A DNA stretch of 64,000 nucleotides from JAIVJZ01 sp036386515 (GTDB lineage Bacteria; Acidobacteriota; Blastocatellia; Pyrinomonadales; Pyrinomonadaceae). Below the pieces are notes generated by a model. That model saw only the letters and a program-made list of their open reading frames with translations, was not told the origin of the DNA and made no database searches. Below, piece by piece: positions 7,101 to 15,489 of this stretch. The stretch's first letter is position 1; every line of letters begins with the position of its first letter. A program made the translations under genes and the position numbers. The stretch is from positions 186,001 to 250,000 of the forward strand of contig DASVVO010000089.1 of assembly GCA_036386515.1 (NCBI GenBank), given 5' to 3'.

Positions 7101-8651
7101 TTAGACCAAGCGCACGGCCTCGCGCAAGCGTCGCGCGGAAGCGTCGCGGCCGATGAGATCGAAGACCTCGAACATCGAAGGGCCGACCGATTGGCCGGTC
7201 AGGGCGGTGCGCGCGGCGTTGATGAAGAGACCGGCTTTGACGCCCGCTTCGTCCGCGTAGGCGCGCAAGGTCGCTTCGCACGTCTCCATCGTGAAGGGTT
7301 CGGTCTGCTCGATGCGCGCGGCGAGCGCGGGCAACAGTTCCGCGAGGCGCGGCTCTTTCTGCAAATTCTTCTTCACGGCCGCTTCGTCAAACTCGAACTC
7401 GTCGCCGAAGTAGGCGCGGCCTTGGCCGGAGAAGTCTTTGAGCGTGTGGAAGCGTTGGCGGATGACTTCGATGGCGCGCTCGAACCAGGCGCGCTCCGTG
7501 GTCTCGTATTCGGGCTTCCAGAGTCCGGCCGTTTCGAGTTCGGCGCGCACCAGCGGGGCGAGTTCGGCGACGGGCATCGTGCGGATGTACTCGGCGTTCA
7601 TCCAGAGCGCCTTGTCGTCCGTCCAACGCCTCGGGTTGTTCGCATCGAAATTAAAAATTGCGCTGTTGCGGTGGATACGCTCAAGCGAGAAGTTTTCGAC
7701 CATCTCCCTGAGAGACATTAATTCGCCCGGACGTTCATCCGCCGCCGTCGCTGCCACGTCGCTCGTCGTCACATCCGCAGTGCGTTGCTCGCCCGAAGGT
7801 GCCCAGCCGAGCAACGCAAGAAAATTGCAAAACGCGGCGGGAAGAAAACCCGCATCGCGGTAAGTCGTCAGCGAAACGATCTCGCCGTGCGTCCTTTTCG
7901 ACAACTTCTTACCGCCGGGCGCGAGTATCAGCGGGAGGTGCGCGAAGCGCGGCACGGGCGCGCCGAGCGCGTCGTAAATGAGAATCTGCTTGTGTGTGTT
8001 CGTCAGGTGATCCTGGCCGCGAATCACATCGGTGATGCGCATCTCGATGTCGTCGCAGACGACGGAGAGATTGTAGAGCGGGTGGCCGTCGGAGCGCAGC
8101 AGCACGAGGTCTTCGATCTCGGAATAGTCGCGCTCCTGCTCGCCGTAAACCGCATCGGTAAACGCGGAGCGTCCCTCCGGCGCGATCTTGAGACGCACGG
8201 CGAAAGGCTCGCCCGCCACGGCGCGCGCCGCGGACTCCGGCGCGGCGAGATCGCGAAAAGGGTTGCTGCGATGATCCGCGCCCGTGTGCGAGGCGGCGCG
8301 GGCGCGCTCGGCGATCTCCTGTTTGACGTTCGCGTCGGCGCGTTCGGCCTTCGGCGTGAAGTCGCGGTAGGCCTTGCCCGCTTCGATGAGCCGGAGCGCG
8401 GCGGCGCGGTGCTGTTCGGCGTTGGCCGATTGGAAGACTATTTCCTCGTCGTAGTCGAGTCCGAGCCAGTGGAGACCTTCGATGATCGAGCGCGTCGATT
8501 CGTCGGTCGAACGCTGGAGGTCTGTGTCTTCGATGCGGAGCAAAAACGCGCCGCCGAGTTTGCGCGCGTAGAGCCAGTTGAAGAGGGCGGTGCGCGCCGC
8601 GCCGATGTGCAGGTAGCCGGTGGGTGATGGTGCGAAACGAACTCGAATCAT
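7101..8651 (-). CDS. gltX: glutamyl-tRNA synthetase
   Basis: A 516-residue class I aminoacyl-tRNA synthetase that charges tRNA with glutamate. The start at ATG (MIRVRFAPSPTGYLHIG) gives the canonical N-terminus; a TTG three codons upstream is less likely. The HIGH motif is HIGAA (about residues 15-19), RIEDTD follows, and the KMSKS-type loop is KKLSKRTHGE. The C-terminal anticodon-binding domain is complete and of normal length. There is no Shine-Dalgarno: the start codon sits about 12 nt after a 7-bp-periodic inverted array. It is encoded beside a tRNA-Ser on the same strand. Confidence 0.95.
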   Translation of the reverse strand: MIRVRFAPSPTGYLHIGAARTALFNWLYARKLGGAFLLRIEDTDLQRSTDESTRSIIEGLHWLGLDYDEEIVFQSANAEQHRAAALRLIEAGKAYRDFTPKAERADANVKQEIAERARAASHTGADHRSNPFRDLAAPESAARAVAGEPFAVRLKIAPEGRSAFTDAVYGEQERDYSEIEDLVLLRSDGHPLYNLSVVCDDIEMRITDVIRGQDHLTNTHKQILIYDALGAPVPRFAHLPLILAPGGKKLSKRTHGEIVSLTTYRDAGFLPAAFCNFLALLGWAPSGEQRTADVTTSDVAATAADERPGELMSLREMVENFSLERIHRNSAIFNFDANNPRRWTDDKALWMNAEYIRTMPVAELAPLVRAELETAGLWKPEYETTERAWFERAIEVIRQRFHTLKDFSGQGRAYFGDEFEFDEAAVKKNLQKEPRLAELLPALAARIEQTEPFTMETCEATLRAYADEAGVKAGLFINAARTALTGQSVGPSMFEVFDLIGRDASARRLREAVRLV

Positions 8652-8663
8652 AATGGACAAAGA

Positions 8664-8749
8664 GGTCAGAGGTCAGAGGTGAGAGATCAGTAGAAGAAAG
8701 GACATAGAGCCTTTCACTGACCTCTGACCTCTGTACCCCTGACCTCTCG
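8664..8749. repeat. heptanucleotide inverted array, AGGTCAG family
   Basis: Left arm units AGGTCAG/AGGTCAG/AGGTGAG (8664-8686) are mirrored by CTGACCT units (8717-8748), with a spacer of about 30 nt. It fills the gap between tRNA-Ser and gltX, both transcribed leftward, and abuts the gltX start codon. Confidence 0.7.
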
Positions 8750-8759
8750 AAAGTTATGG

Positions 8760-8847
8760 CGGAGATAGCAGGATTCGAACCTGCGATGGGCTTTTGACCC
8801 ATAACGGTTTAGCAAACCGCCGCCTTCAGCCACTCGGCCATATCTCC
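8760..8847 (-). tRNA. tRNA-Ser (anticodon GCU)
   Basis: On the minus strand the acceptor GGAGATA pairs with TATCTCC. The D-arm contains GCCGAGTGGC, the anticodon loop reads TTTGCTAAA (anticodon GCT), a long variable arm is present as expected for serine tRNAs, and the T-arm contains GTTCGAATCC. CCA is not encoded. Decodes AGC/AGU. Confidence 0.95.
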
Positions 8848-8953
8848 GCGAAGGCTCGCAAACGAGTTGATATTCTAGCCCGCGGGGAGGGTTTGTCAAG
8901 GCGGGGCACCACAGACGGGCGGGGCGCACCGGCGCGGCGCGACAACTTTCGCT

Positions 8954-9235
8954 TCAGGCCGTGCGACGCTTGCGCTCGCGCCCGACAATGAGGCGGATGA
9001 GGCCGGCCGAGATCGACCAACACCTGCCGTCCATCTCGCGTTCGACCATGACCTGAGCCGGATTGAGGCGGCACACATCGGTCACGGCGACGCGCGAGAG
9101 GCCGTCGAAGAAACGTCGCCCGATCAAGTCGGCGTGGGGCGGCGGCGTCGGTGTCGGCTCTCGCGTTGACAACTCGCGCGCGGGTTCGTCGTCCGGAATC
9201 AATCTGAGTTGGAGCGCCCGCTCTTTCCGTCTCAT
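8954..9235 (-). CDS. hypothetical protein
   Basis: A 93-residue protein starting MRRKERALQLRLI, with GAGG upstream at usable spacing on the minus strand. It has a charged N-terminus, a Pro/Thr-rich linker (about residues 20-33) and a compact C-terminal half (RFFDGLSRVAVTDVCRLNPAQVMVE) that ends in basic residues. No family recognised. A longer overlapping frame exists in another phase but lacks protein-like composition. Confidence 0.5.
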   Translation of the reverse strand: MRRKERALQLRLIPDDEPARELSTREPTPTPPPHADLIGRRFFDGLSRVAVTDVCRLNPAQVMVEREMDGRCWSISAGLIRLIVGRERKRRTA

Positions 9236-9579
9236 GGGTCAAATACCTCGTGCAAAGAAGTTGGAGCGCAAGCAAAAACGGTGGCGGCGGGCGAGGCTTC
9301 AGGGGCGGGGAACGCGCGTCGGAGATTAAAAATCGCCCGCTCTTTTAATACGCGGGCATTGTTAAGTTCGTATGAATGGCGTGTGTCGCGGGCTTTAATT
9401 ATTTCGGGCGGGGTTGGTTGGGCTGGCCGTCGTGAAGGATCGACCGGCGCGACGCGGCGGCGGCGAGCGCGGCGGCGCGCCGGATTGAACGGCGGAAAGT
9501 GGAAAGGGCGACATTCAAGCCGTTGAATGCCGCCCGCCGTTGACCGATGTCGGGGAGACGCGAACGGAGACCCGGCCGC
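9236..9579. other. intergenic, no gene seen
   Basis: This 344-nt gap holds the putative promoter/RBS region of the 93-residue gene on its left and the terminator hairpin of the Asn/Gly-rich gene at 9506-9535. Otherwise there is only GC-rich sequence with no convincing coding signal. Confidence 0.5.
9506..9535 (-). terminator. terminator of the Asn/Gly-repeat gene
   Basis: GGGCGaCATTCAA pairs with TTGAATGcCGCCC around a 4-nt loop. On the minus strand it is followed by TTTCC, so the U tract is short. It lies 45 nt past the stop of the 9580-10218 gene. Confidence 0.55.
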
Positions 9580-10218
9580 TTACCTCGGCGTGTTGCTGTT
9601 GTTGGCGTTGCCGGTGTTGGTATTGGTGTTGGCGTTCTTATTGACAGTGCCACGGGGCGTGCCGGGGTTCGGGTTGCGACCGCGCCTGACGCCGGGGCGA
9701 TTGTCGTTTCCGTTCATGTTCCCGTTCGTGTTGCCGTTCGTGTTCCCATTCATATTCCCGTTCGTGTTGCCGTTGGTGTTGGCGTTCATGTTGCCGTTGG
9801 TATTTCCATTGGTGTTCATGTTGCCATTGGTATTTCCGTTGGTATTCATGTTCCCGTTGGCGTTCCCATTGGTGTTCATGTTCCCGTTAGTGTTCATGTT
9901 CCCGTTGGCGTTGCCGTTGGTGTTCATGTTGCCATTGGTATTCATGTTGCCATTAGTGTTGCCGTTGGTGTTGCCATTGGTGTTGCCGTTGGTGTTGCCG
10001 TTGTCGCGGCAGCCCGCGCGGCAGGCGTCGAAGGCTCGGCGGCAAGCGTCGTTGTTGGCGTTGGCCGCGCCGCGGCATTCCTGATACTGACGGGTGCAGG
10101 TTTGCTGGCACTGCCCGCGGTCGCTCTGCACGCCCGAAGCGGTCGAATAGAAGAACGCGCCGGTCAGAGCCAGTGAGGCGAGAGCCGCCAGCGAAAGGTA
10201 AGTGAATCTCTTCTTCAT
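9580..10218 (-). CDS. secreted Cys-motif protein with Asn-Gly repeat domain
   Basis: Start chosen at MKKRFTYLSLAALASLAL, because GGAGGAAAC lies 6 nt upstream; an in-frame ATG 19 codons earlier has no RBS. The 212-residue product has a signal peptide. A compact six-cysteine region follows (about residues 35-75: CQQTCTRQYQEC, then CRRAFDACRAGC). About 100 residues are almost entirely Asn, Gly, Thr and Met in NTNGN/MNTNGN units, and the tail is Arg/Pro/Asn-rich. The repeat is also a DNA repeat of 6-12 bp units. The Cys spacing suggests a small disulphide-linked helical hairpin. The product is presumably extracellular or periplasmic; function unknown. Confidence 0.75.
   Translation of the reverse strand: MKKRFTYLSLAALASLALTGAFFYSTASGVQSDRGQCQQTCTRQYQECRGAANANNDACRRAFDACRAGCRDNGNTNGNTNGNTNGNTNGNMNTNGNMNTNGNANGNMNTNGNMNTNGNANGNMNTNGNTNGNMNTNGNTNGNMNANTNGNTNGNMNGNTNGNTNGNMNGNDNRPGVRRGRNPNPGTPRGTVNKNANTNTNTGNANNSNTPR
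9700..9998 (-). repeat. coding minisatellite for NTNGN units
   Basis: Near-tandem 6- and 12-bp units (complement of GTTGGTGTTCATGTTCCC and variants) code for Asn-Gly-Asn-Thr/Met repeats. Unit lengths are multiples of three, so copy-number changes would keep the frame. Confidence 0.75.
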
Positions 10219-10442
10219 CAAGTGTTTCCTCCTTGAAAACTTGCTTACACGCCCCGCCGGGGGCGCGCTTCGCACACTGGTGCGAAAGGTTGGGTCGGGG
10301 AATTCGGGGGGGCTTGGTTCGCCTATTACTTATCACACTATGCGCCTCCTGTTTGTACGGGTACGTACTAGCCGGAAAGGCGGGCGTCAGGTGTACACCC
10401 CGAACCGACGGCGGCCGGGGTCGCACGTCGGCGCGCGGGTGC

Positions 10443-10448
10443 TACAAT
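10443..10448 (+). promoter_or_regulatory. -10 hexamer of a probable leaderless transcript
   Basis: TGC-TACAAT is an extended -10 form. It ends 10 nt before the ATG at 10459, which would put the transcription start at or near the start codon. No convincing -35 is seen 16-18 nt upstream, and no Shine-Dalgarno exists. Confidence 0.4.
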
Positions 10449-10458
10449 CCCCGGCGCG

Positions 10459-11316
10459 ATGGCGAAGGTTGATCTCACACGGAGACAGTTTTTGCGTGGA
10501 CTGGCGGCGGCGGGACTCGTCGGCCTGTCGGGCACGGCCGCCTACGCGAGCCTCTTCGAGATACACGATTACGAGTTGACGGAGACGGAGATTTTCATAC
10601 GCGAGTTGCCCGCCGCGTTCGAGCGTTTCCGCATCGTGCAGGTGTCGGACGTTCATCACAGTGCGCTCGTGTCGCTCGCGGAGGTGCGCCGCGTCGTGGA
10701 GTTGGCGCAGCGGGCGGGCGGCGACATGGTGGTCTTGACGGGCGACTACACGACGGCGCGGCGCAGGTACATCGAGCCGTGCGCGGAAGCTCTCTCGACG
10801 CTCTCAGCCCCGGCGGGCGTGTGGGCTGTGCTCGGCAATCACGACCACTACACGGACGGGGAATTGACGCGCCGCGCGCTCGTCAGACGCGGCATCGGCG
10901 TGCTCGACAACGTCCACACGGAGATCACGCGCGGCGCGGACTCGCTGCAACTGGCGGGCATAGACGATTGGTCGTGGGGCTACGCGGATTGGGCGCGCGC
11001 CGTGGGCAAGCTCGACCGCAGGCGTCCCGCGCTGTTGCTCTCACACGAGCCGCAGGTCTTCGATTTGCCGGAGACGGCGGGCATCTCGCTCATCCTGAGC
11101 GGGCACACGCACGGCGGGCAGGTGAGCCTGCCGTTCATCGGCGCGCCCGCGCGTTTCCTCGACGAGTTCAAGTACCTGCGCGGGCGGTACGAACGCGCGG
11201 GCACGCAACTTTACGTCTCGCGCGGCACGGGCGTCGTCGGCTTGCCCATACGCTTCGGCGCGCGCCCGGAAATCGCCGTGCTGCGCTTGCGCCGCGCGCC
11301 GGAGGCGACGCGCTAA
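10459..11316 (+). CDS. Tat-exported metallophosphoesterase (YkuE-like)
   Basis: A 285-residue protein. The N-terminus carries a twin-arginine export signal (TRRQFLRGLAAAGLVGLSG). The calcineurin-type phosphoesterase domain follows with all metal-binding motifs: SDVHHS (about residues 70-75), GDYT, GNHDHYTDG, and GHTHGGQ near the C-terminus. Related YkuE enzymes are metal-dependent phosphodiesterases or phosphatases outside the cytoplasm. The downstream ICMT-like gene begins 22 nt later, suggesting cotranscription. A likely leaderless promoter is listed at 10443. Confidence 0.88.
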   Translation: MAKVDLTRRQFLRGLAAAGLVGLSGTAAYASLFEIHDYELTETEIFIRELPAAFERFRIVQVSDVHHSALVSLAEVRRVVELAQRAGGDMVVLTGDYTTARRRYIEPCAEALSTLSAPAGVWAVLGNHDHYTDGELTRRALVRRGIGVLDNVHTEITRGADSLQLAGIDDWSWGYADWARAVGKLDRRRPALLLSHEPQVFDLPETAGISLILSGHTHGGQVSLPFIGAPARFLDEFKYLRGRYERAGTQLYVSRGTGVVGLPIRFGARPEIAVLRLRRAPEATR

Positions 11317-11338
11317 GGGGGGCGACTCAAATTCAGTC

Positions 11339-11965
11339 GTGAACGTTCAAACGAGCTGGCTTCCGATTTCGGACTATGCGCTGCACGTCGCCGTGGGCGT
11401 CGTGGTGGCGGGCGCGTGGGTCGCATTCGAGTTGGTCTTCTTTTCCTTCTTGCGTCGCAGGCGGGCGCAGGCAGGGGCGGAGCGCGGGCGCGCCCGTGCG
11501 TCGAGAATTGGTCTCGCGCTGCAAAGTTTGAGTTACGCCGTCCTGCTGGCGTTCATGCGGGAGCGGTTCACACACCTCGGGTCGCCCGGCCGGGCGTTGG
11601 ACATCGCCGTCGCACTCCTGACGATCGCGCTCGCCGTCGGCTCGGTATGGCTCGTGTGGTCTGCGCTCGACGCGCTCGGCGCGCAGTGGAGTTTGACGGC
11701 GCGCGTGTTGGCGGATCACAAGTTGATCGTGGCGGGAGCGTATAGCCGGGTGCGCCATCCGATCTACACGGGGATGCTCGGCATGCTGCTGGCGACGGGG
11801 TTGGCCGCGAGCCGTTGGGGCGCATTGCTCGCGGGCTTGATCGTTTTTTGCGTGGGGACGCTGATTCGCGTCCGCAGCGAGGAGCGACTGCTGCGCGCGG
11901 CCTTCGGCGCAGAGTACGACGACTATGCGCGGCGCGTGCCGGCCGTCCTGCCGGGAATTTATTAG
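11339..11965 (+). CDS. isoprenylcysteine methyltransferase-like membrane protein
   Basis: A 208-residue integral membrane protein with about five hydrophobic segments, starting at GTG (MNVQTSWLPISDYALHVAVG). The C-terminal part carries the ICMT/PEMT-type signature HKLIVAGAYSRVRHPIYTGML and RSEERLLRAAFGAEYDDYARRVP, which binds S-adenosylmethionine. Bacterial members methylate unknown lipid or isoprenoid substrates. It lies just after the metallophosphoesterase. The 3' end runs into a heptanucleotide array. Confidence 0.85.
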   Translation: MNVQTSWLPISDYALHVAVGVVVAGAWVAFELVFFSFLRRRRAQAGAERGRARASRIGLALQSLSYAVLLAFMRERFTHLGSPGRALDIAVALLTIALAVGSVWLVWSALDALGAQWSLTARVLADHKLIVAGAYSRVRHPIYTGMLGMLLATGLAASRWGALLAGLIVFCVGTLIRVRSEERLLRAAFGAEYDDYARRVPAVLPGIY

Positions 11966-11966
11966 G

Positions 11967-12215
11967 ACGGGAAAGGGAAGGGGGCAAAGGGGTAAAGGGG
12001 AAGGGGTAAGGGGTAAGGGGTAAAGGGAAGCGACGAATCGCCACTCAACCCTTTGCGTCTTACGCTTTAACTTTGCCTTACGCTTTAAATTTGCGCGCCT
12101 GGCGAGAAAAAGCATTTCATGCCGGGCGCGCAAAGTAGTAAAGACCAAAGGCGCAAAGAAAACAGCCGGGGCTGCTCTTAACCTTTCCCCTTTACCCCTT
12201 CCCCTTTACCCTATC
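11967..12215. repeat. G-rich heptanucleotide inverted array with 150-nt core
   Basis: Left arm 11967-12030 is built from GGTAAGG/GGTAAAG/GGGAAGG 7-bp units. The right arm 12181-12215 is the C-rich complement. The core between them also carries shorter repeated pieces (TTACGCTTTAA twice; CGCAAAG-type words). The runs of G4 every 7 nt could also form quadruplexes. It separates the convergent ICMT and LTxxQ genes and fills the whole gap. Confidence 0.65.
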
Positions 12216-12221
12216 TTTATC

Positions 12222-12758
12222 CTACCGTTCGTCGTCCGGCGTGCCGGGGGCATCGAGTCGCCGCTGGCGGCGCGCCTCGCGTTCTTCGCGCATGCGCTTG
12301 AGTTGGTCGCGCTGTGCGGGCGTGAGCAGGGCGAGGAGTTCAGCGTGCATCTTCTCGGAACTGTCGCGCAGTTCGCCGCGCAGTTGTTGCATGCGCTGTC
12401 GCTGTTCGGGCGTGAACGTCGCACCCTGCTGCTGGCGCAACTCGATCAACTGACGAATCTCCTGTCGCTGCGCTTTGGAACCCTGGCCGTAGCGCGCTTC
12501 GATCTCGCGCAGTTGGGCGCGCTGCGCGTCCGACAAATTGAGCCGGTCGAAGACGCGTCGATCCGTCATCCCGCGCCCGCCGCGAAGGCCGCCGATCCGA
12601 CCCTCCCGGCCGATCCGCCCGCGCCGCCCGTCGTGACCTTCAACGCGTCCGCCCTCCTCCTGCTGCTGCTGCGGCGCGGTCGTCTGCGCGAACGCCGCGA
12701 TTGAAACCAACGCCGTCAGAACTGCGATCAAACTCACGCGCGTGAAAATATTCTTCAT
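12222..12758 (-). CDS. periplasmic Spy/CpxP-like LTxxQ protein
   Basis: A 178-residue protein. A signal peptide (MKNIFTRVSLIAVLTALVSI...AFA) precedes a Gln/Gly/Arg-rich linker (about residues 25-65). A helical domain follows with two LTxxQ-type motifs, LNLSDAQRAQLREIEARYG and LLTPAQRDQLKRMREE, as in periplasmic Spy/CpxP chaperone-like and metal-resistance proteins. GAGGAG lies upstream of the ATG on the minus strand. It probably acts in the periplasm in envelope stress or metal tolerance, which is inference from the fold. The C-terminus is strongly basic. Confidence 0.8.
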   Translation of the reverse strand: MKNIFTRVSLIAVLTALVSIAAFAQTTAPQQQQEEGGRVEGHDGRRGRIGREGRIGGLRGGRGMTDRRVFDRLNLSDAQRAQLREIEARYGQGSKAQRQEIRQLIELRQQQGATFTPEQRQRMQQLRGELRDSSEKMHAELLALLTPAQRDQLKRMREEREARRQRRLDAPGTPDDER

Positions 12759-12910
12759 CCGTTTGACTCCTCGTTATTAAAATTGACGATTGCCGGGAGG
12801 CGGCGGGAAATTTGCGCTTCCGCGCCGGGCAATGCGCCCGGCTTCAAGTCGCCCCCGCTTCACTCACGCCCCTTTAGACGCGCGCTCCGCACCGTTGGTC
12901 TGAAAATATA

Positions 12911-13148
12911 GGGAGAAGGAGGGGCGAAAGGAGAAGGGCAAAATTAGAAATTAGAAATTAGAAATCCCAAAGAAGAAACTCGAAAGCAGAAACTTGAAAG
13001 CAGAAATTAGAAACTGTCGGCCGCAGCTTCGCCGCGACTGTTTTGGATTCACGTCGCAGGCGTGTCCTTACCTTTCCCTTTTCCCTTTCCCCTTTCCCTT
13101 TTCCCTTTCCCTTTTCTCCTTTTCCCTTTCCCTTTTCTCCTTTGCGCC
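12911..13148. repeat. compound heptanucleotide region upstream of dxs
   Basis: This 238-nt region lies in the 467-nt gap between the LTxxQ gene and dxs. A purine-rich arm (12911-12942, GGAGAAGG/GGCAAAA) is followed by a GAANNNN array (12943-13016: GAAATTA, GAAACTC, GAAAGCA, strict 7-bp period). A short unique stretch follows, then a pyrimidine array (13070-13148) of CCCTTTT/CCCTTTC units complementary to the first arm. No gene is supported in the gap, although the pyrimidine array is open in frame with dxs. Confidence 0.65.
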
Positions 13149-13209
13149 GTTTCTCTACTTTCTCCTTAAATCGCGCGTCTCGCGTTTTCTCCTTTCGCGG
13201 GTCTCGCGT

Positions 13210-13215
13210 TACAAT
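13210..13215 (+). promoter_or_regulatory. -10 hexamer close to the dxs start
   Basis: TACAAT ends 10 nt before the preferred dxs ATG (13226), the same geometry as at 10443-10459. There is no Shine-Dalgarno, so a leaderless or very short-leader mRNA is likely. The -35 region is poor. Confidence 0.4.
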
Positions 13216-13225
13216 GCGCGGCGAA

Positions 13226-15157
13226 ATGAGATTGCTTCAGCACATCAATACGCCCGCCGATTTGCGTCGGCTATCACTTGAGCAGTTGCCGGAAGTGGCA
13301 GCCGAGATACGCGAGCACATTATCGAGACGATGGCGCGCGTCGGCGGCCACACGGGCGCGAGCCTCGGCGCGGTGGAACTCGCCGTCGCCCTCCACTATG
13401 CGTTCGACACGCCGCAGGATCGACTCGTCTGGGATGTCGGCCATCAAGCCTACGCGCACAAGATTCTGACGGGGCGGCGCGACCAACTTTCGACCATCAA
13501 ACAGTACGACGGCTTGAGCGGTTTCCTGCGCCGCGACGAATCGGAGTACGACACGTTCGGCGCGGGTCATGCCTCCACGTCGCTCTCGGCCGCGCTCGGA
13601 ATGGCGATCGCGCGCGACCGCGAAGGCAAGTCTCACCACGTCGCCGCGCTCATCGGCGATTCGAGTTTGGCGGGCGGCATGGCGATGGAGGCGATCAACC
13701 AGGCGGGGCATCTGAAGACGCGCCTCGTCGTGCTCCTGAACGATAACGAGATGTCCATCGCTCCGGCCGTCGGCGCGCTCACGGGTTATTTGAATCGGCT
13801 GCGCGAGGCGCAAGGGTATCACCGTTTCAAGGATGAAGTCGGCGAGGCGTTGCGCGCCGTGCCGTCATTCGGCGAGCGGCTGCATCACGCGGCGAAAACC
13901 GTTAAGGACGCCATCGCGGCGGCCGTCCTGCCCGGCGCGCTCGTCAACGAACTCGGCTTCAAGTACATCGGCTACGTTGACGGCCACGACACCGAGGCGC
14001 TCGTCCACGCGCTGCGCGAGGCGCAACAGATCACGGACAGCCCCGTCATCGTTCACGCGCTGACGACGAAGGGCAAAGGCTTCCCGGCGCGCGAGAAGAA
14101 TTATTACGCCTGGCACGCCACCGGCCCCTTCGACCCGAAGACGGGCGCGGCCGTCAAATCGAAGGCCGCCGCGCCGAGCTACACGGCCGTCCTCGGCAAG
14201 ACGCTCTGCGAGTTGATGGCGCGCGACGAAAAGATCATCGCCCTCACCGCCGCCATGCCCGACGGCACAGGCATTGACATGGCGTTGGAGAAGTTTCCCG
14301 AACGCTCCTTCGATGTGGGCATCGCCGAACAGCACTGCGTGACGTTTGCCGCCGGGATGTCCACGGAAGGCTTGAAGCCCGTCTGCGCCATCTACTCGAC
14401 GTTCTTACAGCGCGGCTTCGACCAGCTCGTCCACGACGTTTGCATCCAGGACTTGAACGTGAAGTTCTGCCTGGATCGCGCCGGCATCGTCGGCGGCGAC
14501 GGCCCGACGCACCACGGCCTTCTGGACATCGCCTACCTGCGCGCCGTGCCGCACATCGTCGTCATGGCTCCGAAGGACGAGGGCGAGATGCGCGATATGC
14601 TCTACACGATGATCGAGCACCAGGGCGCGGCGGCCATGCGCTACCCGCGCGGCAACGGCGTGGGCGCGGACATCGCGCGCGAGCCTCTGCGCCTGGAGAT
14701 CGGCAAGGGCGAAATCCTGCGCGACCACGGCGGCGACGTTGCCATCCTCGCCTACGGTTCGATGGTGCATCCTTCGGTGCAGGCGGCCGAACGGCTGGCG
14801 AAAGACGGAGTTGAAGCGACGGTCGTCAACGCGCGTTTCGTCAAACCGCTCGACGCCGGACTGTTGCTCGCACTCGCCCGCACGAAGCGTCTGATCGTGA
14901 CGGTGGAAGAAGCCTATCTCGCGGGCGGCTTCGGCTCGGCCGTGATGGAACTGTTGGAAGAGAACGGCCTGCTCGACCGCGTGCGCGTGGTGCGCATGGG
15001 CGTGCCCGACCGCCTCGTGACGCACGGCGACGCGCAACTGCTGCTCGCCAAATACGGCCTCGACGCCGACGGCATTTACACGCGCGTCAAAGAGAGCGTG
15101 GAGGTCTTGGAGGAGCGGCGCGCGGGCAGCGGTAGTCGCCCGGCCGTGCGCGGTTGA
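13226..15157 (+). CDS. dxs: 1-deoxy-D-xylulose-5-phosphate synthase
   Basis: A 643-residue thiamine-diphosphate enzyme that condenses pyruvate and glyceraldehyde 3-phosphate, the first step of the MEP isoprenoid pathway. The start MRLLQHINTPADLRRLS matches the family; a second in-frame ATG lies at 13214. Visible signatures are VWDVGHQAYAHKILTGRRD, FGAGHASTSLSAALG, LNDNEMSIAPAVGALTGYL, KYIGYVDGHD, and the transketolase C-half with DVGIAEQHCVTFAAGMS. The TPP motif reads GDSSLAGG where most relatives have GDGxxxxG; the metal-ligand Asp is kept. Length is normal. Expression may be leaderless (see 13210). Confidence 0.95.
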   Translation: MRLLQHINTPADLRRLSLEQLPEVAAEIREHIIETMARVGGHTGASLGAVELAVALHYAFDTPQDRLVWDVGHQAYAHKILTGRRDQLSTIKQYDGLSGFLRRDESEYDTFGAGHASTSLSAALGMAIARDREGKSHHVAALIGDSSLAGGMAMEAINQAGHLKTRLVVLLNDNEMSIAPAVGALTGYLNRLREAQGYHRFKDEVGEALRAVPSFGERLHHAAKTVKDAIAAAVLPGALVNELGFKYIGYVDGHDTEALVHALREAQQITDSPVIVHALTTKGKGFPAREKNYYAWHATGPFDPKTGAAVKSKAAAPSYTAVLGKTLCELMARDEKIIALTAAMPDGTGIDMALEKFPERSFDVGIAEQHCVTFAAGMSTEGLKPVCAIYSTFLQRGFDQLVHDVCIQDLNVKFCLDRAGIVGGDGPTHHGLLDIAYLRAVPHIVVMAPKDEGEMRDMLYTMIEHQGAAAMRYPRGNGVGADIAREPLRLEIGKGEILRDHGGDVAILAYGSMVHPSVQAAERLAKDGVEATVVNARFVKPLDAGLLLALARTKRLIVTVEEAYLAGGFGSAVMELLEENGLLDRVRVVRMGVPDRLVTHGDAQLLLAKYGLDADGIYTRVKESVEVLEERRAGSGSRPAVRG

Positions 15158-15489
15158 ACTGAACCGCGGATGGTTTGAGACCACAGACGCGTCGCTTCCG
15201 GTCAAACGGGGGCGGCGTGTTTTCGTGCCCGGAGACACGATTTCGGACACGGGCGCAGACGCTTCGCTCCGCACGCGGAGGCGCGGCGGGTCGCCGCCGT
15301 GTAACGAATTTGCAATTTATTTAGGACAGCAGTGACGTAAACAGAGGCATCAAAAGAGTTGACGCGCGCGAGCGAATTTTGCCGCCTGAAACGGCGCGCT
15401 CGAAGTCGCGGGTGGCCTGTAATTTGCAATTGATATAAAGCCGGGTTTGTTTGAGTAGTCTTGTAGGACGCCGAAGTTTGGGAGAGTAA
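15158..15489. other. intergenic gap, 5' region of a membrane-anchored protein gene
   Basis: This 332-nt gap follows dxs. A GC-rich inverted repeat (CGGCGggtCGCCG) lies at about 15287-15299. AT-rich stretches with a repeated AATTTGCAATT word (15307-15317 and 15421-15431) come before the next gene. No promoter is strong enough to name, and no gene is seen. Confidence 0.4.

Noticed and set aside
13043..13225. Upstream extension of dxs through the pyrimidine array
   Set aside because: Encodes Phe/Pro/Ser heptad repeats unlike any Dxs; the ATG at 13226 matches the family start.
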